Assembly (NCBI RefSeq): GCF_024704365.1
Contig: NZ_JAJDFY010000001.1
Location: forward strand, 2,151,001-2,215,000
Direction: 5' to 3'
DNA length: 64,000 nucleotides
DNA from: Thermomonas sp. S9
Lineage (GTDB): Bacteria > Pseudomonadota > Gammaproteobacteria > Xanthomonadales > Xanthomonadaceae
The notes under the pieces: generated by a model
What the model saw: the letters and a program-made list of their open reading frames with translations, nothing else
What the model was told of the DNA's origin: nothing
Databases searched by the model: none
Program-made: the position numbers and the translations under genes
Part shown: positions 48,455 to 58,898 of the stretch, one piece after another
Layout: each line of letters starts with the position of its first letter
How positions within the stretch are numbered: position 1 is the stretch's first letter

Positions 48455-50335
48455 TCAGACAGCCGCCACGCCGGAGCTGATGCGCTCCGCCAGGCGGCCG
48501 TGGCGCCGCAGCGCGGTGGACAGGGCCTTCGCTACGACATCCGGCATCGCCCACAGTTCGAGTGAGACGCGCGCGCGCGACAGGCCGGTGTAGAGCATCT
48601 GGCGCACCAGCAGGGGCGAGCCGGGATCGGGCGGGAGCAGCACGGCCACGCGTCCGTACTCGGAGCCCTGGCTTTTGTGCACGGTCAGCGCGAATGCGTC
48701 CTCGTGCGGCGGCAGGGTATTGGGATCGAACAGGCGCACGCCCGCGCCGGTGGTGCCGCCGGCGACAGAGGACACCTCCGGCATACGCTCGAACGCAACC
48801 TGCAGCAGCGGCCTGCCGTCGCCGGTTTCCACCAGCACGCACACGCCGACATCGCCGTTGTAGAGCCGCGCGGCGTGGTCGTTGCGGGTCACCATCACGC
48901 AGCGACCCGGATACCACGCACCGCCCGGCCATGCGGACAGCGCGTCCCACGCGCGTAGGCGCGCCGCGATCGCGGCGGCGGCCTGGGTCGCGCCGAACGG
49001 GCCTTCGCGCAGTGCGCACAGCAGCTGCTGCCGGCGCGGCACTGCGAGCCGTGCCGCCAATGCGATCTGGTCGTGCGCAGCCACCGGCATGGTGATGGCG
49101 ACCGATTCCAGCGCGGCCTGCAGATCGCGCGTCCAGGCGGACAGGCGGCGGCGCAGGCTGGCCGCGTCGGGGATCGCGTGCACGGTCGCGGCGCCAGTGG
49201 CGGCAGCGAGGGCGGCATCGAACGCGGCGGCATCGCCGGCGCGTACGGCTTCGTTGATCGGCACCAGCGCGCCATCGGCGCGGAAGCAATGCGACAGCCG
49301 CACCAGGTCGCCGCGCGGATCGGCTTCGAGGGCCTGCACTATGTCCATCATCACCGAGCCGGTACCGACCGAGGTGAGCTGGTCGGCATCGCCCACCAGC
49401 ACCAGCACCGCGTCCTCGCGCAAAGCGGACAGCAAGGCGCGCAGCAGGCCAAGGTCGAGCATGGAAGCCTCGTCGATCACGACGATGTCGGCCGGCAGTG
49501 GTTCATCGGCGTGGAAGGCATAGCCGCCATGACGCCCGCGGCTTCCCAGCAGGCGATGCACGGTGGCGGCATCGGCGGCCAGCACCGCCTCCAGGTGCGG
49601 CGACCACTCCGCCCCAATCGGCTGTGCGCCAGCGTGCAGGTGCTCGGTCCCTTGCCGTAGCGATTCGGCCAGCCGCTGCGCGGCCTTGCCGGTGGGCGCG
49701 GCGATCCGCAACCGGGGCAGGCCGCCGGTGGTGGCGGCGTGCTCGCGCGACAGCCCCAGCAGCATGCGCAGCACGGTCGTCGTCTTGCCGGTGCCGGGGC
49801 CGCCGGTCAGCACCATCAGGCGGCGGCCGATGGCCTGGCGCACGGCGGCGCGCTGGCGCTCCTCGGCGTCCTGCCAGCTGCCGTTGAACAGCGCGCGCAG
49901 GTCGTCGTCGTCGATCGGGCAGCGCGGCGCCCGGGCGCCGTCGCGGCGGGTGCGCAGTGCCCGCGCCACCTCCACTTCTGCGCGATGGTTGCGCAGCAGG
50001 TAGAAGTGCTCGCCATCCAGCACGAACGGCCGCCCCTCCGCCGCATCACCCGCCCGCACCGCGGCCACCAACGGGCTGCGCGCGAGCGCATCGCACTGCC
50101 GGTCATCCAGCACCCGTCGCCCGCTGCCGTCGCAATATGCCAGCGGCAGTGCGCTATGGCCCTGCCCTTCGGCGTGGCTGGCCCAGGCCGCCGCGCAGGC
50201 GGTCACTTCGTCGCCACCATGCGCCATCACCCAGCGCCAGACCGCGCGGTCGAGGTCGCGCCACTCGTCGGGACCGTGCGCCATCTTTTGCCTTCGGGCG
50301 AAACCGAATGCCTCGCCGGCGGTGTACGCGCTCAT
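48455..50335 (-). CDS. recD: Exodeoxyribonuclease V subunit alpha (RecD)
   Basis: 5'-3' helicase subunit of RecBCD. 626 residues from ATG 50333-50335, overlapping the recB stop (ATGA). Walker A VLTGGPGTGKTTT (~170), Walker B VVIDEASMLD (~275), and the late helicase motif FALTVHKSQGSEYGRVAVLL (~550). Its stop is ~30 bp from the end of the integron. Frame intact. Confidence 0.95.
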   Translation of the reverse strand: MSAYTAGEAFGFARRQKMAHGPDEWRDLDRAVWRWVMAHGGDEVTACAAAWASHAEGQGHSALPLAYCDGSGRRVLDDRQCDALARSPLVAAVRAGDAAEGRPFVLDGEHFYLLRNHRAEVEVARALRTRRDGARAPRCPIDDDDLRALFNGSWQDAEERQRAAVRQAIGRRLMVLTGGPGTGKTTTVLRMLLGLSREHAATTGGLPRLRIAAPTGKAAQRLAESLRQGTEHLHAGAQPIGAEWSPHLEAVLAADAATVHRLLGSRGRHGGYAFHADEPLPADIVVIDEASMLDLGLLRALLSALREDAVLVLVGDADQLTSVGTGSVMMDIVQALEADPRGDLVRLSHCFRADGALVPINEAVRAGDAAAFDAALAAATGAATVHAIPDAASLRRRLSAWTRDLQAALESVAITMPVAAHDQIALAARLAVPRRQQLLCALREGPFGATQAAAAIAARLRAWDALSAWPGGAWYPGRCVMVTRNDHAARLYNGDVGVCVLVETGDGRPLLQVAFERMPEVSSVAGGTTGAGVRLFDPNTLPPHEDAFALTVHKSQGSEYGRVAVLLPPDPGSPLLVRQMLYTGLSRARVSLELWAMPDVVAKALSTALRRHGRLAERISSGVAAV

Positions 50336-53300
50336 GCAGCCTCCTCCAGATCCAGCCCCAGCACACCCTGCACGGCATCCAGCAGATCGTCGGTAAACCG
50401 GTGATGCCAGACGCCGCAGGGAGTCCCGTCCGGTAGCCGCAGGCCGACCGCGCGGATGAACAGGTACCAGCAGTCGCCGAGATGCTGGTGGCGTCGGTAC
50501 ACGGCGCCCAGGCGCTCGCGCAGATAGCGCTCGACCGCAACCGTATAAAGCAGCGCCTGCAGGCGGTAGCCGGTGGCCAGCATCGTCGCCTCGAGTGCCG
50601 CAGGGGCGTAGTCCTGCAGGCCTCCTTGCGGTCCCGCGGCGAGCTGGTTGCCCTTGTAGTCCAGCACATGGAAGCGGCCGCCGTGGGCGAACACGAGGTC
50701 GATCTTGCCGTTCATCAGGCCGGCCAGCGTCTGGTCGCGGAGCGGCACCAGGCCCGGCTCGCCATGGGCCTCGCAGGCCTTGCGCAAGGCGCGCAGCGAG
50801 GCGCCATCGAGCAGGTAGTTGAACTCGAGCTCCGCCCGCATGTCGGCAGCCGCAAGGTCGCACAGGCGCGGGCCGCCCTCCCCTGCCAGTGGCGTCTCCA
50901 GCACCGCCTGCAGGCGCCGCGCCAACGGCGCCACCAACGCCTCCAGCGTGCCTTCGCGCGGGCGCACGCCATGCGCGCGCAGGGCGGCCAGCACGGCTTC
51001 CTGGGAGATCGGCTGGCCGGGGATGCGATGCTCGAACAGCGCGTGCACGGCATTGCCGAAGTCGGCGCCGGCGACGCCCGCCAGTGCATCGAGTTCGGCA
51101 TGGCGGGTTGCTTCGACGGCAGCCACTCCGACACTTGGCACAGCCTCCACGCTGTTGCCCGCGCTATCGGGGCCACCTCCCACGGCGGCGGCTTCATCCG
51201 CCTGCACTTCGTCCTCCGCCGCGCCGTCCTCCAGCCCCAGGCGATGCCCACCGCCGCCACTGAGCGTGGTGAAGCTGTGCCGCATCGGCAACGGCCCAGG
51301 CGCCGCCGCGGGCAAGGGGCGGGCGCTGCGCGCACCCGCCGCCTCCCCGCCGCCCCGCCAGGCAAGGCCGCGATGCGGGTTCCAGCCGTCGATGACGCAG
51401 ATGCAGTCCGCCCCGTCGGCCGGGAACACGGACAGTTCAAGGTCGTTCAATGGCACATCCTTTGCGCTCGCGCGGCGAATGGCATCGGCGGCTCCATCGC
51501 CCGTTGGCAGTACGAACACGTGGCAGGCATGGATGGCGCGGGTCAGCGCCACGTACAGGATGCGATGGCGCTCCTCGAGCTCCTGCTGTTTGACGATGTC
51601 CTTGGCCGGACCTTCGACGAGGTACTTGCCGCTGCCATCCGGGCCCGCGAGGAAGTGCGGGCTGCGTTCGGCGAGCTTCGATCGCGCGTGCTTCCACATC
51701 AGCGGCAGGAACACCACGCCGAACTCCAGCCCCTTGCTGGCGTGCAGGGTCATCAGCTTGACGCGCGCGGCATCCGACTCCAGCCGCAACGCGCGCGTAT
51801 CGGCGGCATCGCTGCCTTCGCCACCATCAGCCATCTGGTCGGCGAACCATGCCAGCAGCTGCTCGCCACCGCCGCCTTCGTCCCAGGCTTCCTGCAACAG
51901 CTCGCCGAGATGGCGCAGGTCGGTGAGGATGCGCTCGCCTTCCACCGCGTCCAGCAGGCGTGCGGCATGCTGCTCCAACAAAGCCACCACCAGCGCCAGC
52001 GGACCGCCGCGCTCCAGGATGGCGCGCAGGGCATGTAAGCGGTTGGCGTGACTGTCCCAGTCCGCCCCGTCGTGGCGCAACGCCTGCAAGGCGCCCAGAC
52101 TTGCGCCGCACAGGCGCGTGGCCAGCGCAGCTCGCAGCGTGCGCGGATCTTCAGGATGCAGCACCGCATGCAGGATCAGCCGCAACTCGCGGGCGGTGGC
52201 AGTCTCGAACACGCTCTTCTGCGAACCGGTCACGCAGGGCACGCCGCGCGCCTTGAGCATCACCGCCAGTTTCGCAAGCTGCGCATTGCTGGGCAGCAGC
52301 ACGGCGATGTCGCCGGGCCGGAGCCGGTCTTCGCCGATGCGGTAGCCGTCTTCCGACAGCGCCCACGCGATCTGCCCCGCGCATACCTGCAGCGCGTGCG
52401 CTTCGAGATCGTGGCTGTCGTCGTCTGCCGCAAGCCGGTGCAGCACCAGCGGGCGGCTGACGGGTTTGCTGTCGCGCCCGGCGCACAGCGGCTGGGCGTC
52501 GCGGCGGCTGCTCGGCTCAACGCGCTGATAGCGGATGGTGGTCGTCGCCTGCTTCGGCGCCAGCTCGGCGCGCGTGTTCGCGTAGAACTGGTTGACCGCC
52601 TCGACATAGCGCCGGCTGGAGCGATGGTTGGTCTCCAGCGTGAGCCGGTCTTCGACGGGGACGGCCTGCTTGGCCCGCTGATAGGTCGCAACGTCGCCGC
52701 CGCGGAAGCGGTAGATCGCCTGCTTGGGATCGCCGATCATCACCAGCCGCCCGCGCGGCGCGCCATCGGCAGCGCTATAGATCGCATCGAGGATGCCGAA
52801 CTGCACCGGGTCGGTGTCCTGGAACTCGTCCACCAGCGCCACCGGCCAGGCGGCAAACAGCGCATCCGCCAGCGTCCGCTGCCCATCGCGGGGGGCCAGC
52901 GCGTCGCGCACCGTGACCAGCAGCTGGTCGAAGCTGGACTGGTTGGCGGCGTCCAGGCGTGCCTGCAGGGCGGCGCGGCACCAGCGCTGGGCGGCGGCGA
53001 GGAAGCGGCGCAGGGGAACATGGCTGGCGCGATCGAGCTGGATCGGCGAGAGCACGCCGGCGAGCGCGACCGAACTGGCGACCAGCCGCTGCACGCGCGG
53101 ATCGTCCATCCCCGCCTTGTTCACGCCCTTGGATTCACCGGCCTCCGTCAGCGCCTTCTGATGCGCTAGCAGCACATCCCCCAGATCACCGCCATCGCCG
53201 GCAAGTGCGCCCGCCAGCGCCCGCCAGGCTTTCTCCAACCCGCCGCCGGCGCGCAGCAACTTGGGCGTAGCCAGCACCGCCTGCACCTCTGCCCGCCAAG

Positions 53301-53991
53301 CAGGCACATCGCCGAGGACGCGCGCCACTGCCTTGCGCACCTCCTCGGCCGGCAGCGGCTCCAGTTCGACATCCGCCTGCAGCAACACCGGCGCGTATTT
53401 CTTCAACGTGCTGATGGTGATGTCGGCCGCGCGTGCCAGCGCCACCAGCTCGTCCGACTCCCCGCCTTGGGCGATCACCCGCCACAGATCGGCAACCAGC
53501 GCGGCTTCCAGCGTCTTGCCATCGACCATCTCGCGGCCGCGGAACAGCGCGCCAGCAGCGAACGGATGGTTGGCCAGGATGCGCGTGCACAGCGCGTGCA
53601 GGGTGGAAATCGGCGCGGCATCGAACTCGGCCAATGCGGCCTGCAGGCGCTGCACGTCCTTCCCGAGCGCGGCCGGCTGGGCGCGCCAGCGCCGGCGGAT
53701 CCAGCCGCAGTCCGACTGCCTGCCCTCGTCGCTGGCGATGCCGTCGCGGTGCTTGGCGGCCTCGGCCAGCGCCCACAGCAGCTTGCCGCGCAGGCGCTCG
53801 CGCAGTTCGGCGGCGGCGGCGTTGGTGAAGGTGCTGACGACGATCTGGCGCGGCGAAAGCTGCCGCTCCAGCAGCAGGCGCAGGTAGAGCGCGGCGATGG
53901 TCCAGGTCTTGCCGGTGCCGGCGCTGGCCTCCACCAGGCTGCGGCCGCCGTCCTGCAAGGGCAAGGCGGTCCAGTCCATGGGCTGGCTCAT
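50332..53991 (-). CDS. recB: Exodeoxyribonuclease V subunit beta (RecB)
   Basis: 3'-5' helicase and nuclease of RecBCD, for double-strand-break repair and degradation of foreign linear DNA. 1219 residues from ATG 53989-53991, which overlaps the recC stop; a second ATG lies four codons on. Walker A VEASAGTGKTWTIAALYLR (~20), UvrD-type DEFQDTDPVQF (~390), helicase motif MTLHASKGLEFGVVFLP (~755), C-terminal nuclease motif DLVFAHGGRFHVLDYKGNQL (~1105-1124). Frame intact. Confidence 0.96.
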   Translation of the reverse strand: MSQPMDWTALPLQDGGRSLVEASAGTGKTWTIAALYLRLLLERQLSPRQIVVSTFTNAAAAELRERLRGKLLWALAEAAKHRDGIASDEGRQSDCGWIRRRWRAQPAALGKDVQRLQAALAEFDAAPISTLHALCTRILANHPFAAGALFRGREMVDGKTLEAALVADLWRVIAQGGESDELVALARAADITISTLKKYAPVLLQADVELEPLPAEEVRKAVARVLGDVPAWRAEVQAVLATPKLLRAGGGLEKAWRALAGALAGDGGDLGDVLLAHQKALTEAGESKGVNKAGMDDPRVQRLVASSVALAGVLSPIQLDRASHVPLRRFLAAAQRWCRAALQARLDAANQSSFDQLLVTVRDALAPRDGQRTLADALFAAWPVALVDEFQDTDPVQFGILDAIYSAADGAPRGRLVMIGDPKQAIYRFRGGDVATYQRAKQAVPVEDRLTLETNHRSSRRYVEAVNQFYANTRAELAPKQATTTIRYQRVEPSSRRDAQPLCAGRDSKPVSRPLVLHRLAADDDSHDLEAHALQVCAGQIAWALSEDGYRIGEDRLRPGDIAVLLPSNAQLAKLAVMLKARGVPCVTGSQKSVFETATARELRLILHAVLHPEDPRTLRAALATRLCGASLGALQALRHDGADWDSHANRLHALRAILERGGPLALVVALLEQHAARLLDAVEGERILTDLRHLGELLQEAWDEGGGGEQLLAWFADQMADGGEGSDAADTRALRLESDAARVKLMTLHASKGLEFGVVFLPLMWKHARSKLAERSPHFLAGPDGSGKYLVEGPAKDIVKQQELEERHRILYVALTRAIHACHVFVLPTGDGAADAIRRASAKDVPLNDLELSVFPADGADCICVIDGWNPHRGLAWRGGGEAAGARSARPLPAAAPGPLPMRHSFTTLSGGGGHRLGLEDGAAEDEVQADEAAAVGGGPDSAGNSVEAVPSVGVAAVEATRHAELDALAGVAGADFGNAVHALFEHRIPGQPISQEAVLAALRAHGVRPREGTLEALVAPLARRLQAVLETPLAGEGGPRLCDLAAADMRAELEFNYLLDGASLRALRKACEAHGEPGLVPLRDQTLAGLMNGKIDLVFAHGGRFHVLDYKGNQLAAGPQGGLQDYAPAALEATMLATGYRLQALLYTVAVERYLRERLGAVYRRHQHLGDCWYLFIRAVGLRLPDGTPCGVWHHRFTDDLLDAVQGVLGLDLEEAA

Positions 53992-56900
53992 GCGGCTTCC
54001 TCGCTGGCGGCGGCAGGAGGGGTGTCGCTGTCGCCCAGCATGATCAGGGTGTGGATGGCCTGCGCGTCCTGCAGCAGCGCGCGCAGGGCGCGGCCATCCG
54101 GGTCGGTATCGGGATCGCCGAAGACCAGGTCGCCTTCCAGTAGCTGCGCATAGCCGGGGGCGTAATCGCGCTCGCCGACGCTTTGGCCTGGCTCGCTCAC
54201 CCACTCGCCGCGCACCGCCTTGGCGATCGCGGCCTCACGCGACCGCTGCGCCGCCACGTCCGCCCCCGCGAAAGCTTCGGCGGCGCCACCGGCTTCTTTC
54301 CCCATCCCGGCCTCACCCTGTTCGCCCTTGGCTTTTTTCGGCGCGGCTTGCAGCGCCTGCAAGGCGGCCCATCCGGACTTCGGATGGAACCAGGAAAGCC
54401 CTCGGTGGCCGTTGCGCAGCAATTCGACCAGGGCGCGCAGACGGCGCCGCAGGTCGGCATCCAGGGCGGCACGCTCTGCCGTGCCGGCAGTGCAGTAGCG
54501 CAAGTCCCAGGCATTCACCTGCGCGGCCAGATCCGGTTCCCCGTCTGCCAGCATGGTCAGCCGAACCGGTATCGGCGTGTCGCCGGCCGCGGCGTGCAGG
54601 CGCAGCAATGCCCAGTGCAGGAAGGCGGGAACGCGCTCCTTGAAGTTCAGGTTCTTCGGGGCCTTGAGGTGTTTTTTTCATTCTTCGGATCGGGGTACGC
54701 AAACACCACCTGCAGCCCGCCCGCCGATCCCGCAAGCGGGAACACATTGCGCAGCAACCCGGCCATGCGCTGCGGCCCATCGTCGCCGGCACCATCGTCG
54801 CCGGGCAGTCGCAAAGGCACGTCCACCCGCACCGCTTGTCCACCGCGCTGACCGCGCGCATCGAAACGGCCGCAGGCATCGGCCTGGCTCCACAGGGCGT
54901 CCACCGCGGCAGCCTCCTTCGCCCAGGCCGCATCGCCGGCCGCGCCCAGCGGCAGCAGCCCGCCCAGGCCCACCCACGCCGGCGGCTGGCGGTCCCATCC
55001 CCACGCAGGATCGCCGCATTTGCGCGGCAGCACCTGCTGCAGGAACACCGTGCGCGCCACCGAGTGGATCCGCGGAATCGCGTCCATCGGCTCGTCTTCC
55101 GCCAGCCGCACGTCGTCGTCCAGCGCATCCAGCGACAGCTGCAGATGCTCCTTCAACAGCGCCTTGGCAGGGTCCTTGAAGAAACCCTCCAGCATGGCCA
55201 ACGGCAGCGGCTCTGGCAGTGATTCCGGCGCGGGGAGATCGCCGTCGCGCAGGCGCGGCAGCATCCCCCTGCCCGCGCCGCGCATGCCCGCGAATGCCGA
55301 GGAATAGGAAAACAGCGCCGGATGAGCTGCCATCGAAATAACGCGCGTCGAACGGTTGCAGCGGGTGGCGCACCAGCCACGGCCGTGGCGCCTTTTCGTC
55401 GTCGGGCGCGTTGCCGCAGGCGCGGTCGAGCTCGGCCAGCAGCTCCGCCAGCGGTGCGGCAGGATTGCGGTGCTTGCCGTCGCGCACGCCCTGGCCGATG
55501 TACGACAGGTGCAGGCGCTGGCGCGCGGACATCACGGTTTCCAGAAACAGATAGCGGTCGTCGCCCGGCACGTCGCGGTCACCGAGGCGGCGCAGGCGCG
55601 CCATCAGGTCGATGCCGCCATCGGATGGCTGGCGCGGAAACGCGCCTTCGTCCAGCCCCAGCACGCAGACCATGGCGAACGGGATCGCACGCTGCGGGAC
55701 CATGCCGCAGAAAGTGATGCCGCCCAGCAGAAAGCGCTGGCGCTCCGGCGCGGCGGCCAGTGCGTCCTGCAGCAGTTCGCGCACCACCGTCAGCCGCAGC
55801 ATCGGGTCCTCGCCGTTGCGCGCCGGTTCCGCCGCGAGCTGGGCGATCGCGCGATGCACCACCGACAGCGCGGCGCGGGCGTCGGCATCGCTGCGGTCGA
55901 TGCGCAGCAGCGCATCCACGCGCTCACGCAGCACCGTCGCCCACTGGCTTGCAGGCTGCTCGATCTGGGCCAGGTCGCGCCATGCCTGCAGCTCGCACAG
56001 CAGGCGGTCCAGGCTGCCCAGCGCCGCGGCGGACGGGCCTTCGATGCCGGCCAACGGCAGCAATGCGGTGCCATCGGGCAGCGTGACCGGCGGCGGATCG
56101 ATCCCGCCCGGCACGTCGGCCATCAGGTACCCGGCCAGCAGCCGGTCCATCGCCCAGGCGAAGCTGTGCTCGGCGCGCGCCGGCAGCGCCAGCGCCTGCT
56201 TGTGCGCAGCGTCCAGCGCCCAGGCCACGCGGCTGTTGCGCAACCATTCCACCAGGATTTCGGCATCCCCCGCATCCAGCCCCAGGGCCGCCCGCACTTC
56301 CGCCACGCCCAGCAGGTCCACCACCTCGGGCGCGGTGATGCGCGATGCGCCCAGCCCGAGCAGGGTGGCGAACACGGCGAACAGCCGATGGCTGCGGGCG
56401 ACGGGCACGTCGGCGAGGTGGTAGGGCAACAGGCGCTCGCGCGCAGAGCCGGGCTCGCCGAACACCGCCGGGATCAGTGGCAAATAGGCCTGGATGTCGG
56501 GCGCCATCACCGCGATGTCGCCGGGACGCACGCCCTCCTTGCCAACGGCATCCAGCAGCGCATCGCGCAGCACCTCCAGCTCGCGCAGGCGGGTGTGGCA
56601 GGCGTGGAGGCGCAGGCTGGCATCGGCGGCAGCCACCGGATCGGCCGCGTCCTCCCGCATCAGCTCGGGCTGCAGCCGGCGGATGCTTTCCTGCAGCCGC
56701 TCGAGACGGTTGCCCGGCGCGGCATCACCGGCATCACGCCAGTGGCGGATATCCTCGCGCAGCCCATCGTCCACCAGTGCGGCAAAGAAGTGCTGGCCCA
56801 GGCGCCCCCAGCGCGCCAGCAGCGGGTGGCCCTGCTCGCGCCAGTCGAGCGCATCGGGATCGTCGAAGCGCGCCTGTTCGTCATCGCGGAAGGCTTCCCA

Positions 56901-57755
56901 ACCGGATACATCGGGCTTGCGCCAGTCGCCCTGCCCAGTGGCCCGCTGCAGGCCGCCCCAGTATTCGCGGCAGGGATCGGGCACGTACAGGAACACCGGC
57001 GCGCGGCGCGCATACGCCCGCAGCACCGACAATTCCGCCGGCGGCAGGTGCGACAGCCCGAACACATGCAGCGGCGCGCGCTGGCCGGCCTCTGCCTGCA
57101 GCCCGGCGACGAGCGCCTGCACCAGGCGCGCGCGGTGCTCGCCCAGCGCGCCGGCCACGGCCTGCCACAGCGGCGCCAGGCATTCGGCTTCCAGCGCACG
57201 CAGCGCAGGATCGGGGCGCTGCGCGGTGGCGAAGACATGCTTGCCCGCTTCCCAGGCCAGCAGCCAGTCGCCGCGGTACACCAGGTATTGCGAGTACACC
57301 CGCGCCAGCCGGTCGGCCAGCTGGAAGCGGCGCAATGCGCGCTCATCCTCGCTGGCCGCGCCCGCGAGGTAGTCGCGCACGCGCGGATCGCAGACGCCGT
57401 GCCGCGCGGGCGCGCCCAGCAGCGCGTGCAGAGTCCAGCGCAGGTGCCCGCGGCGGTAGTGCGGCAGCGCCACCGCGCGCTCACCGAGCAGCTGCGTCGA
57501 CAGCCCGTCCAGCCAGCTGCTGGGCAGCTGCACGTCGAGATTGGCGACGATCCGCCCTGCGCCGCGCCTGCGCGCCAGCGCGCCGGACAGCCACTGCTGC
57601 ATGCCCGGATGCGCGGCGATCACCACCTGCGGGGCCAGCGGGTGCGCCGGGCGCGTCTGTGCCAGCAAGGCTTCCAGCGGCTCCAGCAGCGCCTCCAGGC
57701 GGCTCGCACGCAGCAGGATCAGGCCCGTTGACGTTTCGACGTTGTGCACTCGCAT
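53988..57755 (-). CDS. recC: Exodeoxyribonuclease V subunit gamma (RecC), two apparent frameshifts
   Basis: Chi-recognising scaffold subunit of RecBCD. The first ~800 codons are open (GLILLRASRLEALLEPL at the start; APQVVIAAHPGMQQWLSGAL; GLDEGAFPRQPSDGG). Break 1 at ~55325-55330: after DARYFDG the text should continue HPALFSYSSAF, one extra base. Break 2 in the T run 54672-54678: after PDPKNE the text should continue HLKAPKNLNFKERVPAFLH. Corrected length is about 1255 residues. AGGGAGG (minus strand, ending 57756) lies 6 bp before GTG 57749 and touches ATG 57755, so GTG is the better start by spacing. recC-recB-recD overlap by 4 bp each. Confidence 0.9.
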
Positions 57756-57839
57756 CCTCCCTGCGACCGGGGTCCCATTCCAGCGCACCCGCGTCGCATC
57801 CGCTGCGACGTCACCCGGTGCGGGCCGCCGGGACGCGGA

Positions 57840-58031
57840 TCAGTCGCCTCCGCGCACCAGCCACAGGGCGATCAGGCCCAGCATCAGCACCATCCCGCCG
57901 ACCCGGCGCACCTGCTCGTCGGACAGTTCCAGCATGCGCGCGGCGGTACGCTTCCAGGCACCCGGAGCGGCAAACAGGAACAAGCCCTCGATCACCGCCA
58001 CCAGGCACAGTGCGGCCCACAGGTCGGCCAT
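57840..58031 (-). CDS. DUF2065 small membrane protein
   Basis: 63 residues: membrane segments ~7-22 (ALCLVAVIEGLFLFAA) and ~44-60 (GGMVLMLGLIALWLV), with the conserved RxxxxMLELSDEQVRRVGG between. This family (YjeT-like) regularly follows hflC. Start ATG 58029-58031 is 3 bp after the hflC stop. Function unknown. Confidence 0.88.
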   Translation of the reverse strand: MADLWAALCLVAVIEGLFLFAAPGAWKRTAARMLELSDEQVRRVGGMVLMLGLIALWLVRGGD

Positions 58032-58034
58032 CGG

Positions 58035-58898
58035 TCAGCGGTCGCTGCGCAGGTACTGCAGGAAGGGGTCGTTGCGGTCCAGCACGATCACGCTGTCGCC
58101 GCCGGAGAAGGCCTTGCGGTAGGCCTCCAGGCTGCGCTGGAAGGCGTAGAAGCCCGGGTCGCGGCTGGCCGCCTCGGCGTAGATGCGCGCCGCCTCGGCA
58201 TCGCCCTCGCCGCGCAGCTTCTGCGCGTCGCGCTCCGCCTCGGCCAGGATCACCTGCTGGTCGCGGTCGGCGCCGGCGCGGATCTCGTTGGCCTGCTCCT
58301 CGCCTTCGGCGCGCAGGCGGCTGGCCACCTGCTGGCGCTGCGCGCGCATACGGTTGTACACGTCCTCGATCACCCGGCTGTCGGTGGGCAGGTCGAGCTG
58401 CTTGATGCGCAGGTCGAGGATGCGGATGCCGAGAGTGGCGGCGCCCTTGTTGATCACCGCCAGCTGGCTCTTGACGATCTCGCTGCGATCGCCGGACACC
58501 ACCTGCTGCAGGGTGCGCGCATTGATTTCGTTGCGCAGCGCATCCTTGATGATCGGCGCCATGCGGTCCACCGCAGCCGATTCGTCACCGCCAGTGGCGC
58601 GGTAGAACGCGCGCGGATCCTCGATCTTGCCGATCGCGAAGAAGTCCACGCTGACATCCTTGCGCTCGGAGGTCAGATAGCGCTCGGGCTCGGCTGGCAG
58701 CACCTGCAGGCGCTGGTCGAACACCCGCACGCTCTCCACCAGCGGCCACTTGAAGTGCAGGCCGGGACCGATGCCCACGCGCGACACCCGGCCCAGGTTG
58801 AGCACGATCGCGGAGTGGCCTTCGTTGACCACGAACACCGACCCCATCAGCAACAGCAGCGCGGCGACCACCGCCGCCATCCATGCCGGGAATTTCAT
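58035..58898 (-). CDS. hflC: Protease modulator HflC
   Basis: SPFH/band-7 membrane protein that forms, with HflK, the large ring around FtsH. 287 residues: N-terminal membrane segment ~5-26, SPFH domain with AIVLNLGRVSRVGIGPGLHF, coiled-coil rich in Glu/Ala (AEGEEQANEIRAGADRDQQ, AEAERDAQKLRGEGDAEAAR), C-terminal RNDPFLQYLRS. Overlaps hflK by 4 bp. Confidence 0.96.
   Translation of the reverse strand: MKFPAWMAAVVAALLLLMGSVFVVNEGHSAIVLNLGRVSRVGIGPGLHFKWPLVESVRVFDQRLQVLPAEPERYLTSERKDVSVDFFAIGKIEDPRAFYRATGGDESAAVDRMAPIIKDALRNEINARTLQQVVSGDRSEIVKSQLAVINKGAATLGIRILDLRIKQLDLPTDSRVIEDVYNRMRAQRQQVASRLRAEGEEQANEIRAGADRDQQVILAEAERDAQKLRGEGDAEAARIYAEAASRDPGFYAFQRSLEAYRKAFSGGDSVIVLDRNDPFLQYLRSDR

Noticed and set aside
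54678..57788. RecC as a 1036-residue protein starting at 57788
   Set aside because: The C-terminal part of this frame is low-complexity text after a frameshift, and the extra N-terminal residues lack a ribosome-binding site; starts at 57755 or 57749 fit better.
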